64,000 nucleotides of DNA from Schizochytrium sp. CCTCC M209059 (taxonomy: Eukaryota > Sar > Bigyra > Thraustochytrida > Thraustochytriidae). This document shows positions 17,341 to 26,247 of this stretch, one piece after another. The stretch is from positions 1 through 64,000 of the forward strand of contig KN805422.1 of assembly GCA_000818945.1 (NCBI GenBank), in the 5' to 3' direction. How positions within the stretch are numbered: the stretch's first letter is position 1; each line of letters opens with the position of its first letter. The translations under genes were made by a program, and so were the position numbers. The notes below the pieces were generated by a model. That model worked only from the letters and a program-made list of their open reading frames with translations, was not told the DNA's origin and searched no databases.

Positions 17341-19605
17341 CTACTTGGCGGCCAAACCCGGACGCGCACCCGTGGCAACGAAATTGACCGTGTAGGCAGT
17401 GAGACCCACGACAGGGAGCGCGGCAAACCAGTAGTTGCCGATAAAGTAGTAGAGAACCGAGACGGTGCCAATGGTACCGACCGAATACGGGCAACGGAAG
17501 GATCCGCCGTGTGCGGCGTTGTGCGCAAAGATCTCGAGCGGATTGGCCATCTTGGCAGCGACAGCGCTCTTCGGGTTGGAAATGCTCTCCGGGTTGCGGA
17601 TATCGTTGATGAGGAGCGCAAGCATGAGACTCGACGAGGTCTCGGGGCGAAAGACCTCGAGCGCCTTGAAGAGCTTAAAGCCCGCGTACGCAGCAGCAAA
17701 AAGCGGGTTGCTCGTGACGCTGGCCGTGCTGGTGCTGGGCGCGACATTGCTCGAAACAGTGTGGCCCTCGCTGTGCGCGATGATGCAGCGCCACTGCTGA
17801 ATGCGCTTGGCCAACGAGTAGTTTGGGCCCTGGGCAGACACCACCGCGTTAGAGAGCTTGAGGCCCGAGCCGTCTGCGGGCTTGAGCACATTGCAGACCA
17901 TGTCGTTCTTGCCCATGACCTTCTCGAGCGCCTTTTGCCAGGCAGGCGCAGTCTTGTAGTTGGCCTTGGCAACCTCAAAAGCATCCTCATTGATCATGTA
18001 GACGTCCGTCGGCGTAAGCAAGAACGCCAGCGAGGTCGAGCTCGAACGCTTGGCCAGCACCTTTTGCATGATAGCGTCGCAGGCAATGGAAAGCTGCACG
18101 TGAAGCGCGCCATCCAGGTACGTGTAGTTGCCAATAGTCAGGTCCTGACCCGGGCACACGCCCACAAGCCAGTTGGCAATTTCGGGCGTGGCCCCGAGCA
18201 AGTTGGCACCGGCATGAGCAAAGAGGTCCGCGTCCGTCTTGAGCGAGGCCTGCGGCTTGGACAGAGGGAACGTGAGCGTACCCGGGGAAGCGCGCACCTT
18301 GTTGATGAGCTTCTCCCAAATGGGAGCGCGGTCCAAGTCGATGCCAATCACGTTGGCGCCGCACTGCAGCAAAAGGTCAAGAGGGCCCATTGCCGAAGTG
18401 GCGCCCAGCAAAACAAAGTAGCGATCGCTCAGATCGTACCACTCGGGGTGCGCGATGCACTGCTTGACGGCGTCGCCAGCGCTGGGCTCAATGACGCCCT
18501 CGCTGACCCACTTTTCCAGCTGCGCCACCAGAGCGTCGCCCACGAGCGTCTGACCCTTGTACAGCACGCGGGCCTCCTTGACCTCGCGCTTGCCCTCGCC
18601 CTTGATGAATCCAGTCTCGTACGAGCCCTTGTACTTGTCCATGGCCTCGGCGAGCGAGGTGGCCTTGCCGTCGCGGACAAATTCAAAGGCCTCGTGCGCG
18701 CGGGCCAGGCCGTCGCGTGCAATTTGCAAGGCCGTCTCCTTGGAGCGCAGCGAGATGCGGACTTGGGTCTCAATGTGCCGAAGGTAGCCAAAGCGCCACT
18801 TGCGCGTCTTGCGCACCGCCGCGGCGGCATCGGCGTCCGCGCCCGAAACCGCGTACTCCCAAATGCTCTGGTTGGTGACCGAGGTACTACGCTCACCCGT
18901 CGCGTCGTTGGTGACGGGCCAGACCAAGCCGCTCACAGCCTTCTTCGCAGACGCGCCGCCCTCCTCCTTTGCGGCGGCAAGCTCCTGAGCGCGCTTGCGG
19001 AATTGGCTCTTGCGGTTCTTCCACATGTTGAGCACCATAAAGGGTGACGCCGGCGGGTACGCAATGAGCGGAAACACAAAGAGAAAGCGCTCCCAGGCCG
19101 TGTTAAAGGTGTAGTGCGTGCTCAGTGCCACGTACATTTGCACGAGCTCTCCAGTGATACCTGTTGGGTACAAGACCATAAAGAGCGAGTAGCGCAGCCA
19201 AAAGAGTGGGTACGGCATCTTGGAGCCCTGGAAGCTTGGCAGCAGGTTAAGGGCGTAGAACAGGTACCGCGGCACCTCTACGGTAGCCCACGAGCCGACC
19301 ATGAGCAAGAGACTCCAGTGCGAGTGGCATGCGGCCGCCTGCCACGTGTACAGCCACAGAACAATGAGCCGACTGTTTACCTGCATGAAGACGGTGAACA
19401 CGGGCGACTTGACGAGTCGCAGCAGCGAGTGCACAATCTCGAGCGCGGCCAGCGACTGCACCACGGCGAGGACGTCGCTCGCTTCGTTCCACAGCATGCC
19501 AGCCTTGCCTCCGTTCAAGAGCGTCTTGACCGTCTGCGTCCACACGTACGCCCAGCCCGCGCAGGACGCGAGGTTGTACGCGACGAGGTACATCTTGGTT
19601 GCCAT
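17341..19605 (-). CDS. 3-hydroxyacyl-CoA dehydratase (HACD/PTPLA) fused to an SDR-like domain
   Basis: A 754-residue protein from ATG 19605 (MATKMYLV). Residues about 5-190 are a full HACD/PHS1/PTPLA dehydratase with several membrane helices. The motifs VEVPRYLFYALNLL and LYPTGITGELVQMY carry the expected catalytic Tyr and Glu. HACD performs the dehydration step of very-long-chain fatty acid elongation in the ER. The remaining 560 residues look like a short-chain dehydrogenase/reductase: a Rossmann start YFVLLGATSAMG then GANVIGIDLDR (about 397-425), a YxxxK site in NYSLAKR (Y596, K600), then VSSNVAPSTSTASVT resembling the SDR N-x-A-P-G segment. One or two membrane helices end the protein. 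Ordinary HACD is about 200-290 residues. The ketoacyl-CoA reductase of the same cycle is an SDR, so a bifunctional enzyme is an attractive inference. Confidence 0.8.
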   Translation of the reverse strand: MATKMYLVAYNLASCAGWAYVWTQTVKTLLNGGKAGMLWNEASDVLAVVQSLAALEIVHSLLRLVKSPVFTVFMQVNSRLIVLWLYTWQAAACHSHWSLLLMVGSWATVEVPRYLFYALNLLPSFQGSKMPYPLFWLRYSLFMVLYPTGITGELVQMYVALSTHYTFNTAWERFLFVFPLIAYPPASPFMVLNMWKNRKSQFRKRAQELAAAKEEGGASAKKAVSGLVWPVTNDATGERSTSVTNQSIWEYAVSGADADAAAAVRKTRKWRFGYLRHIETQVRISLRSKETALQIARDGLARAHEAFEFVRDGKATSLAEAMDKYKGSYETGFIKGEGKREVKEARVLYKGQTLVGDALVAQLEKWVSEGVIEPSAGDAVKQCIAHPEWYDLSDRYFVLLGATSAMGPLDLLLQCGANVIGIDLDRAPIWEKLINKVRASPGTLTFPLSKPQASLKTDADLFAHAGANLLGATPEIANWLVGVCPGQDLTIGNYTYLDGALHVQLSIACDAIMQKVLAKRSSSTSLAFLLTPTDVYMINEDAFEVAKANYKTAPAWQKALEKVMGKNDMVCNVLKPADGSGLKLSNAVVSAQGPNYSLAKRIQQWRCIIAHSEGHTVSSNVAPSTSTASVTSNPLFAAAYAGFKLFKALEVFRPETSSSLMLALLINDIRNPESISNPKSAVAAKMANPLEIFAHNAAHGGSFRCPYSVGTIGTVSVLYYFIGNYWFAALPVVGLTAYTVNFVATGARPGLAAK

Positions 19606-19866
19606 TGTCTTTCCACGATTCGCAATGCGTCTCTGCACGCGCACGCGTCCTCCTCAAGCCCGGGCTTCGACGCGCGTTTGAGGTCTGCTTTGCTCTGCTC
19701 TGCTGCCCTTGACTGACTGACTGTCACTCGAGGTAGTAGCACGTATACTACGCGCTTCTGCCTTTTCCCGCACTACGTTCTTTCTTGCTCCTTCTGATCG
19801 AGGCAGCCTCGTCGATGCGACTCCGCCAATGGGGATCTGCAGCCAGCCAGTTGCTGCTGCAGCCAA

Positions 19867-19899
<33 letters not shown>

Positions 19900-20098
19900 C
19901 CGTCGCGCCACCAACCACGCCACCGCGCCACGCGCTCGGCCTTGATCCGAGTGATTTCTTTTGTGCGCGCAAGCGTGTGAAATGCCGGCGACGTGAGACG
20001 GAAAATCTTCCGACGAAATGGGCTATCAATAGGCCTATATATTGCCGTGCTTATCAAGCTGGACCCTCGCGGAGACCTCCACGCCTTACCACCTTTCA
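19606..20098. other. Divergent intergenic region with TGC repeat
   Basis: Upstream region of both the HACD fusion (minus) and the four-exon gene (plus). It contains GTATACTAC at 19743-19751, a TGC triplet run at 19868-19897 and an AATAGGCCTATATATT block at about 20030-20044 that could serve as a TATA-like element for the plus gene. No coding sequence is supported. Confidence 0.5.
19868..19897. repeat. (TGC)n microsatellite
   Basis: About ten TGC/CTG triplets in the promoter region. Confidence 0.85.
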
Positions 20099-20804
20099 AT
20101 GGGCATAGGCAGCAAATCTGCATTCTCGGAGGCGAGGAGACGAAAAAGACTCGACGCGCTCACCGTGTGCACAGTGGGCACAAAATGCCGACGTACGAGA
20201 ATGTACGCCTTGCACGTAAGCGATCCAGTAAAGTAAAGAGTGATTGCGTTCATCCATTCTAGTTTGCCGAGACACCTGACGCTCCATGTGAGTTGATTTT
20301 TGAAAATTTCTGAGGGTTATTTCAACGATGCTCAGGTCGCATCGAAACAGACAACGCAAAAGTTTCTTGGGTCGAGGCTGATGAGGTGCGTTTGCAAAAA
20401 GGCGTCAACGTCGTTTATTTTTTTGCAAAGCTAACGATGTATAGATTGTAAGCGTCGACGTTGGTCTCAACTATTTTGAAATATCGGACGTGGGCATCGT
20501 TCGCGCGAGAGATCTCGACGCCTTTGCATTTCATCGCGTTGATAGCGCGGTTCGGTGCTCCGTGACGCCGCGATGGACTGGGATAGAAGAGATATTTGCT
20601 TTGCAGTTTCCCGACATGACCGTCGCCATCGAGGCGGAGACCAAACTTCGCGATGCTGCTCAGAGCGTTAGTGCTTTTGAGGGCGATCTCGAGATTTCGG
20701 ACCAGGAGCTTGTGACCATTCTCATGGACCCTGGCTTCGTTCGCGTGGTGGACCAAGTCACGCGGCTCTTGTATCTCGGTGATTCGTCCAATACTTCAAT
20801 CTAA
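20099..20804 (+). CDS. Four-exon gene, unknown function
   Basis: Exons 20099-20215, 20263-20287, 20336-20385 and 20445-20804 join into one uninterrupted 183-codon frame. The three introns are 47, 48 and 59 bases and read GTAAGC...CTAG, GTGAGT...TCAG and GTGCGT...ATAG; the last has a GCTAACG branch-like site. Each intron breaks or shifts the frame if retained, and the second and third exons are too short to be found as ORFs. The N-terminal 35 residues are basic. The last exon encodes a balanced, acidic segment including LQFPDMTVAIEAETKLRD and VSAFEGDLEISDQELVTIL. There are no membrane segments. I do not recognise the family. The start is the first ATG that gives a plausible leader distance; an in-frame earlier start is possible. 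The last exon is the most secure part. Confidence 0.65.
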
Positions 20805-21290
20805 CTATCGAAAAAACTCTGGCTCCGTGGACGAACCATCCATCAATGTTTCTTTTTGCGTCTTAAATATCGAAGATCATTCGCAGCTACGTTCATCGTA
20901 CGATGCCTGAGTCAGACACAAGCACAACCTTCTTGTTTCTTCTGTGGCCAAAAGCCACAGAAGCTGGTTGCGGGCGAACGGACAGAGAGAATTTGGTACC
21001 ATATATTGGTACTATTGAGAAGGACCTTGGCAAAAAAGGGACCAAAGAAGTGGCTCAAAATCCTGCACACCGCGGCTGGCTGCGAGCGTGCGGCTCTGCT
21101 TGAGGCAAGGGTAGCTGAGGAGAGGCTGCGTGAGTCGGTGTGTTGTCCAGGCAGAGCCTGATCGCGCGCGCCCTTCCCTGCACCAAGCCGTCGCAGCAGT
21201 AGCAGCAGCCGTCGCAGCAGCAGTCGAAGCAGCTACACTCGCAGCAACCGCAGTGTTCGTAGCAGTCGCACGTCGCGAAGCGTAGCAAAG
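20805..21290. other. Intergenic region with a perfect hairpin and CAG-rich leader
   Basis: It contains a 10-base perfect inverted repeat at 20939-20963 and, from about 21180, a CAG/GTCGCAG-rich leader running to the start codon at 21291. No gene is supported. Confidence 0.5.
20939..20963. repeat. Perfect inverted repeat (hairpin)
   Basis: Arms CTTCTGTGGC (20939-20948) and GCCACAGAAG (20954-20963) with a CAAAA loop. It lies 135 bases after the stop of the four-exon gene. Confidence 0.85.
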
Positions 21291-21617
21291 ATGTCCTTCA
21301 TGGCCGCACTCCCTTCCCTCGAGAAGCAGCTTCTCATCTACGGCGTCGGTGGCTACTCCGTCTGCTCGCTCCTGTACTCGGTGACGCACAAGCCTGCGGC
21401 CGCCGAGAAGCAGATTGAGGCCCCTGCTGCCCCCAAGGAGTCCCCCAAGGAGGCTGTCAAGGACATCAAGGAGGCCGTCAAGGATGTCGCCCCCTCTGGC
21501 TCCTCGTTCAAGTCCGGCAGCAGCGACGCCGCCAAGGACCCGGCTGTTCTCTTTGCCCTTCAGGACATTCAGTCCCGTCTTTCGGTCATCGAGAAGGCCC
21601 TCCACGTCGAGGAGTAG
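21291..21617 (+). CDS. Small membrane-anchored, probably abundant protein of unknown function
   Basis: A 108-residue protein from ATG 21291. An N-terminal hydrophobic segment (about residues 13-31, LLIYGVGGYSVCSLLYSV) is followed by an Ala/Pro/Lys-rich linker with KEAVKDIKEAVKDVAP repeats and a short C-terminal helix (LFALQDIQSRLSVIEKALHV). The codon choice is as biased as in PDI (GCC, AAG, GTC, CTC), and the leader is CAG-rich in the same way, so high expression is likely. The layout (one anchor, amphipathic coil) resembles small organelle membrane proteins. I recognise no family. Confidence 0.75.
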   Translation: MSFMAALPSLEKQLLIYGVGGYSVCSLLYSVTHKPAAAEKQIEAPAAPKESPKEAVKDIKEAVKDVAPSGSSFKSGSSDAAKDPAVLFALQDIQSRLSVIEKALHVEE

Positions 21618-22598
21618 ATTTGTCTCTTTTTCTTCTGAAAAGCTGATCTTCTTCCCTTCATTCACACAAACACCATCAACGTGAGATAGTTTCTCTCTCT
21701 CTTTTGTTTTCGATGTTCCTTCCCGTATCGCACTTGCCGTTGCGTCCTCTTCTTGTTTGCCTTTAATTCTACGATTGACGCTCGCTTGGATTTCTGATTT
21801 GTTCATCAGTTGAAAATACCCCCGCTTGAACACCGGGAACGTGACCCACGAAGGTTCTTGACGCGCGAAATAGTTGACGTCGTGAACAACTCATGCGGAC
21901 GCATCTTCTTCTACATTGCGGTGATGATTATGCGTTGTTGGAAACGCATCAGATGTGATCCCTGGAGCTTTGTTAAAATGTTGAGTACGATCACGCTGGA
22001 CCCGGCGGTGAGATTTGGTGGTGTTTGTGAGACCACCGGCTCGTTGGCCCTCTTCGAAAACTTATCAAGAAGTCCCTTTTATCAAGCAAAGAACGGACAT
22101 TCCTCCCGAAAGGAAAGGTAGACTTTCATTTCGTTTTACCGACTTCATTTGCGACATTTCAAGTTATTTATTTATTTGCTTGTTATTTGCTTGTTATTAT
22201 CGAGAAGAGACTCGCGTCGTGCTCGTGTTGATAGCCAAGCGTGAACATGGTCTTCTTTTTGGACCGAAACGTTGGATTTTGTGTGGTTGCTCTCTCGCTT
22301 TCGCTTTTCCGATTCTACTTTCTTTCACTTCAACCGAATGATGAATTGAATGGCAAGATTGCAAGCCTTTCCATACGTCTGATCCGAGGAACCAACGAGA
22401 CGTCATTCCTACTTGCATTGTTTAAATTCAGCAAAAGCTGCTCTTGTGGAGAAAGATCCTTTCTTGCCAGACCGTCAGGTTGTTGTGGTTATGCCATTTT
22501 GATTGCGCGACGTTTTAGTGCCCGCCCACTTGAGTGCCTCCCTCCTCCCAAGCAACTTTGCATGCAGTTTGCTGATTGTTGCTGATCAGAGTCACATC
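21618..22598. other. Intergenic region
   Basis: About 1 kb of average composition. Short frames on both strands (for example 21810-22121 plus) show no motifs or codon bias like the neighbours. An ATTTATTT tract at 22166-22180 is AT-rich. I see no supported gene, RNA or repeat. Confidence 0.5.
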
Positions 22599-23888
22599 AT
22601 GGCAGCAGCGACGGCCGGTGCGGCCGGCGCGGCCGGCGCGGCCGGCGCTGCGGGAATGCAGGGGCTGGGAGAAACGCGAGTGGAGGATCTCCCGCGCACG
22701 CTGCTCGCGGCCGCCTCGTCGACAAACGAGCTCGTATCGAACTGGATCCTCTTTGCCGTGCTGATCTTGCTCATGTTCACGTCGCGCTACTTTACGAGAC
22801 TCATCTTTCTCGTGCTCGTGAACTTGGAGCTCAAGGGAAGGCGCATCCGGCAGCTCAAGCGATTCCAGCACTATATGCAATCGCCCATCACAGCACTAGT
22901 CATGGCAGCCTTTGCATACCTGGCCGCCTTTGTCGTCTTTCGCGACTATTGGGACACCCGCTCGTCAAGTCAAGTCGCCAAGTTTCTCTATGAAATTGGG
23001 ATGTTTCTTTTTGTCTTGCTATGGGTCTTTCCCTATTCCTCGCTTGCGGTCTTTCGTTTGAGCCTTTGGCTGCTCGAGGTACTCGATGAGGTGCTCGCGT
23101 ACCAGGTAAGCGAGTTCTATCGCCCCGTGGTGCGCGAGGCGGCACAGTTGCTCCTCGTCGTGTTGGTGGCCATCTTTACAATTTGGTTCTTCATCCAAGC
23201 GATCTCGCTCAATCGCGATGGGTCAGACTCTGGCTCGAGCGCCTATACGGTAGCGAGGCTGCTCACAGGCTTGAATTTTATCACAATGTCCATTGTCATT
23301 GGCATTACACCAATCATGCGCGACATTCTCGCGGGTCTTGCGCTCTTCTCGGACCGCCAATTTCGTCAAAACACTCTCATCCGTCTTGTGGACGTGGCGC
23401 GCCCCGGCTTTGTTCAGGCTCTTCGTCTTCGCGTGACTGTACTTCGTCACCTTGACCAGTCCATCAGTATCATTCCAAACCAAAAGTTCCTGCGTTACGC
23501 CATGGTTGACTTTTCGCAAAACATGTACAGACTGGAGATCTGCATGCCATTGGCATCGGGCCACCTCGCGCCGCAGGATCTTCGCGACCTTTTGCATTTT
23601 GTCAATGGCGCTTTGCGCGCTCGATCGTCACGTGCTCCTTTGCAAGGCCCTGTCTTGCGCGTCGAGCTCACCGACATCCAAGCAATGCTGGACAGCGAGG
23701 GTCGTCTCGTCGTGCGCGCAGACTTTCATGACTTGGGTCTCGAAACAACGCGTCGAACGCAGTCCGAGGTTCTGCTCTTTCTCACCGAGGTCTTGGAAAT
23801 GCGCGGCATCAGGCTTTGTGGACCATCTCGCGTCAAATATCGGGCGTTGCATCACAAGCTGCTGCAAGACCGTGTTTATACGGACTAG
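22599..23888 (+). CDS. MscS-family mechanosensitive channel-like protein
   Basis: A 429-residue protein from ATG 22599, chosen because an Ala/Gly-rich start follows and the in-frame upstream part is unconvincing. It has about five membrane helices. After the last one comes the conserved MscS pore-and-beta-domain passage ITPIMRDILAGLALFSDR then LRVTVLRHLDQSISIIPNQK, matching the family pattern of a pore helix followed by R-T-L-D/IPN-x. MscS-like channels open under membrane tension to release ions and osmolytes; eukaryotic members are found in plasma, ER or organelle membranes. A GGCCGCGCC... GA-type repeat encodes Ala-Gly near the N-terminus. The gene is convergent with the ankyrin-protein gene. 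Confidence 0.8.
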   Translation: MAAATAGAAGAAGAAGAAGMQGLGETRVEDLPRTLLAAASSTNELVSNWILFAVLILLMFTSRYFTRLIFLVLVNLELKGRRIRQLKRFQHYMQSPITALVMAAFAYLAAFVVFRDYWDTRSSSQVAKFLYEIGMFLFVLLWVFPYSSLAVFRLSLWLLEVLDEVLAYQVSEFYRPVVREAAQLLLVVLVAIFTIWFFIQAISLNRDGSDSGSSAYTVARLLTGLNFITMSIVIGITPIMRDILAGLALFSDRQFRQNTLIRLVDVARPGFVQALRLRVTVLRHLDQSISIIPNQKFLRYAMVDFSQNMYRLEICMPLASGHLAPQDLRDLLHFVNGALRARSSRAPLQGPVLRVELTDIQAMLDSEGRLVVRADFHDLGLETTRRTQSEVLLFLTEVLEMRGIRLCGPSRVKYRALHHKLLQDRVYTD

Positions 23889-24287
23889 CGCACGCGCTGA
23901 GCAAACGAAGTCAGAGCGGGCGGATCTCTTGTTGATTTGAAAAAGTCCTTTGCGGACGACGGGAGCCGGTATTGCGTCTGCACTATCTCTCCGAAACGTC
24001 CGCCTTTTCGTCATGCGACGTCCTTCTTGTTTACTTCGCTCGCATGGCAAGGGCTCTATGACTGCTTGGCGTTGTGCCGTTTGATATCCTCGAGAGTCCA
24101 CGATGCTGGATGTCAAACCTTTTATAAAATGAAAAGCCACGGGCGGATGATCTGTAACATAAGTGATTCGACATCAGACGGGGCTCGAAGTCCCTTTTCT
24201 TTTCTCTTCTCTTCTTTTCTTTTCTTTTCTTTTCTTCCCACTGCCCTTCTTGCCTGCAATGCCCCGCACTTTGTGCAACCGATGACT
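23889..24287. other. Intergenic region between convergent genes
   Basis: 399 bases with a TTTCT repeat at about 24199-24236. It probably holds the two 3' UTRs. No gene is seen. Confidence 0.6.
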
Positions 24288-25133
24288 CTAGCAAGGAGTG
24301 CGGCGATGACGATGACGACGATGACGTCGATCCTTACCCTTTGGTGAGCGAAGCTTGGCGACCGCCGCTTGCGAGGGACTCGCTACGGGGCCACGTATTG
24401 CAAGGGCAATCCTGTTGTGACCATGGGCCCGTGCAAGGCCAAGGGCACTCGCTGTCGAAGCGGCGCGCAAACCTTGGCAGCGTTCAAAAACGTGGCCACC
24501 GCTCTCGGCCAGCAACCTTGCAACGTTGCTAGATCCGCTGTAGGCAGCGACTGCCAAGGGCGGGAGGGCCCCGCTGAGACGAATGCGTCCATCACCATCA
24601 GGGGTCGCGCCGTGACTCACGAGAACACGAGCCACACTTTCATTGTCGTACCGCGCGCTGATGGCCAAAGGAGTCTCGTCCAGAGCTGAAAGTTTTTCGA
24701 TGTCCGCACCTGCGTGAATTAGCGCTTCTGCAAAAGCCGCGCCGCCGTCCTGCGTCCAGTGCTGCGCCAGGAAGTGGAGTGGAGACCATGCATTGTCATC
24801 TGTAGCTGCGTTGGGATCAGCGTTGGCCGCGAGAAGAACCGCACCAACCTCATGGTTTGCTTCGCGGCAGGCCCAATGAAGGGGCGTTTTGCCACCCGTA
24901 TCGCGTGCGTTTGGATCAGCGCCGGCTTCGAGGAGTTGGCGAGCAATATCTGCCGTGCCGCACGCTGCAGTCTCGTGTAGCGCCGTGCGGCCATTCTCCG
25001 GGGCTCTTGCTTGCACGCCATCGACCGCCGCGCCCTGTCGCAGTCTCAGCTTGGCGTCCTCGAGATCATGATTGCGCACCGCATCAAAGAGCCATTGCTC
25101 CAAGAGGCCCTGCACCACGGGCACCTCGCACAT
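24288..25133 (-). CDS. Ankyrin-repeat protein
   Basis: A 281-residue protein from ATG 25133. Ankyrin repeats fill residues about 15-215. Typical units include GRTALHETAACGTADIARQL with LEAGADPNARD, GGKTPLHWACREANHEVGAV and ETPLAISARYDNESVARVL. There are about six units, the later ones divergent. A short His/Arg-rich tail follows. It is probably a cytosolic or nuclear protein-binding scaffold; the partner cannot be inferred. No other domain is visible. Confidence 0.85.
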   Translation of the reverse strand: MCEVPVVQGLLEQWLFDAVRNHDLEDAKLRLRQGAAVDGVQARAPENGRTALHETAACGTADIARQLLEAGADPNARDTGGKTPLHWACREANHEVGAVLLAANADPNAATDDNAWSPLHFLAQHWTQDGGAAFAEALIHAGADIEKLSALDETPLAISARYDNESVARVLVSHGATPDGDGRIRLSGALPPLAVAAYSGSSNVARLLAESGGHVFERCQGLRAASTASALGLARAHGHNRIALAIRGPVASPSQAAVAKLRSPKGKDRRHRRHRHRRTPC

Positions 25134-26247
25134 TGATTCTTCGCTTTGGGTTATAATTGATTGATCGATATATCGAACGATCGGTCGGTCTTACCTTTTC
25201 AATCTTCCTTTCTCTCTTCTTTCCCCGCGAGGGTGGCAGGCTCCTCTCGAAGCCTGCCGCGACGCGCGCGAAATGCGAGACAAGGCACGCACGCCAGCCG
25301 GTCGGTGAGCCAGCGAGGCAGCCAGCTGCAGTCAGCCAGTCAGATGATGGCCTCCGCTGAGCCCGGCTCCATGCCGCGACCCGCTCTCAACTTCTTCCTC
25401 CCGCTGTCGCTGTTTTCGCCGAGAAGCGAAGTACGAAGTACACACCCCTTTTTCCCTTTGAAATCTCCCTTTCGGAGCGAGGACTGTCGATATTGTAAGG
25501 CTGCTGATCGCGGCCATTCGGCGGGACGAAACCGCTTCCCTCGCTCGCTCGCAGTTTTTAGCAGAACTGCGCGAGGCGGGAAATAAACGAACAAACGCGT
25601 CGAGGATTTTCGTGCAGCACCAGGGCCGGACGCCAACGGGCCGCGCCGTGCGCGCGCGGCTGCGTCGAGTCCAAAGAGGAAGGCCCGACGCCGCCTCCGC
25701 GCCGTTTGTCAGGTCCCGTAAGCTGCCCACCATACTGCAAATACAAAAGCTACCGTACCCGACCACGCGCGTCGCCTTCCAGCTTCCACGACTCGGAGAA
25801 CACAAAGGAACAGACCCGTACAAGGGTCCGCGCGTGTCTCGCCTCGCAAGCAGTAGTTCCACAATAACCAACTCGCCAGGCGCTCGCTGCCTCGCCGGCG
25901 CGAGGTCCCCCAGGCCGGCTCGCCGGCCTCGTCCGGGGAGGAGGAGGCTCGCGCGGCACGCCCGCGGGCTGTCCTGGCCGTACGCGGCGCCGCGAGGTTC
26001 AATGGCCCGCGGAGGCGCAGGCCGCCGGCGGAGGCTTGATCGGCCATCGCCGGCCTCGCAGGAGGATGCAGAAAGCCATCGCGAACATCGCCGCGACCAC
26101 GTTCAACATTATAAACTCGAGGGCCGAGCTCGTCCCGTCGCCGACTCGGCGCGACGGCGCGACACAGGAAATCGTCTCGAGGGCCACGCGGGGGGTCTGC
26201 GGCCCCTGCGGCCCCTGCGGCCTCTGCGGCGACGGGCCGACGCAGGC
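25134..26247. other. Divergent intergenic region, GC-rich
   Basis: 1.1 kb between the ankyrin gene and the exchanger gene. The exchanger frame is open through its second half, but the residues there are Arg/Pro-rich and composition-driven. A GCGGCCCCT-type triplication lies at about 26203-26231. No separate gene is supported. Confidence 0.5.

Noticed and set aside
17338..19047. 569-codon plus-strand frame opposite the HACD fusion
   Set aside because: Antisense shadow; no domain, Arg/Val/Leu-rich, and the minus strand carries clear HACD and SDR motifs.
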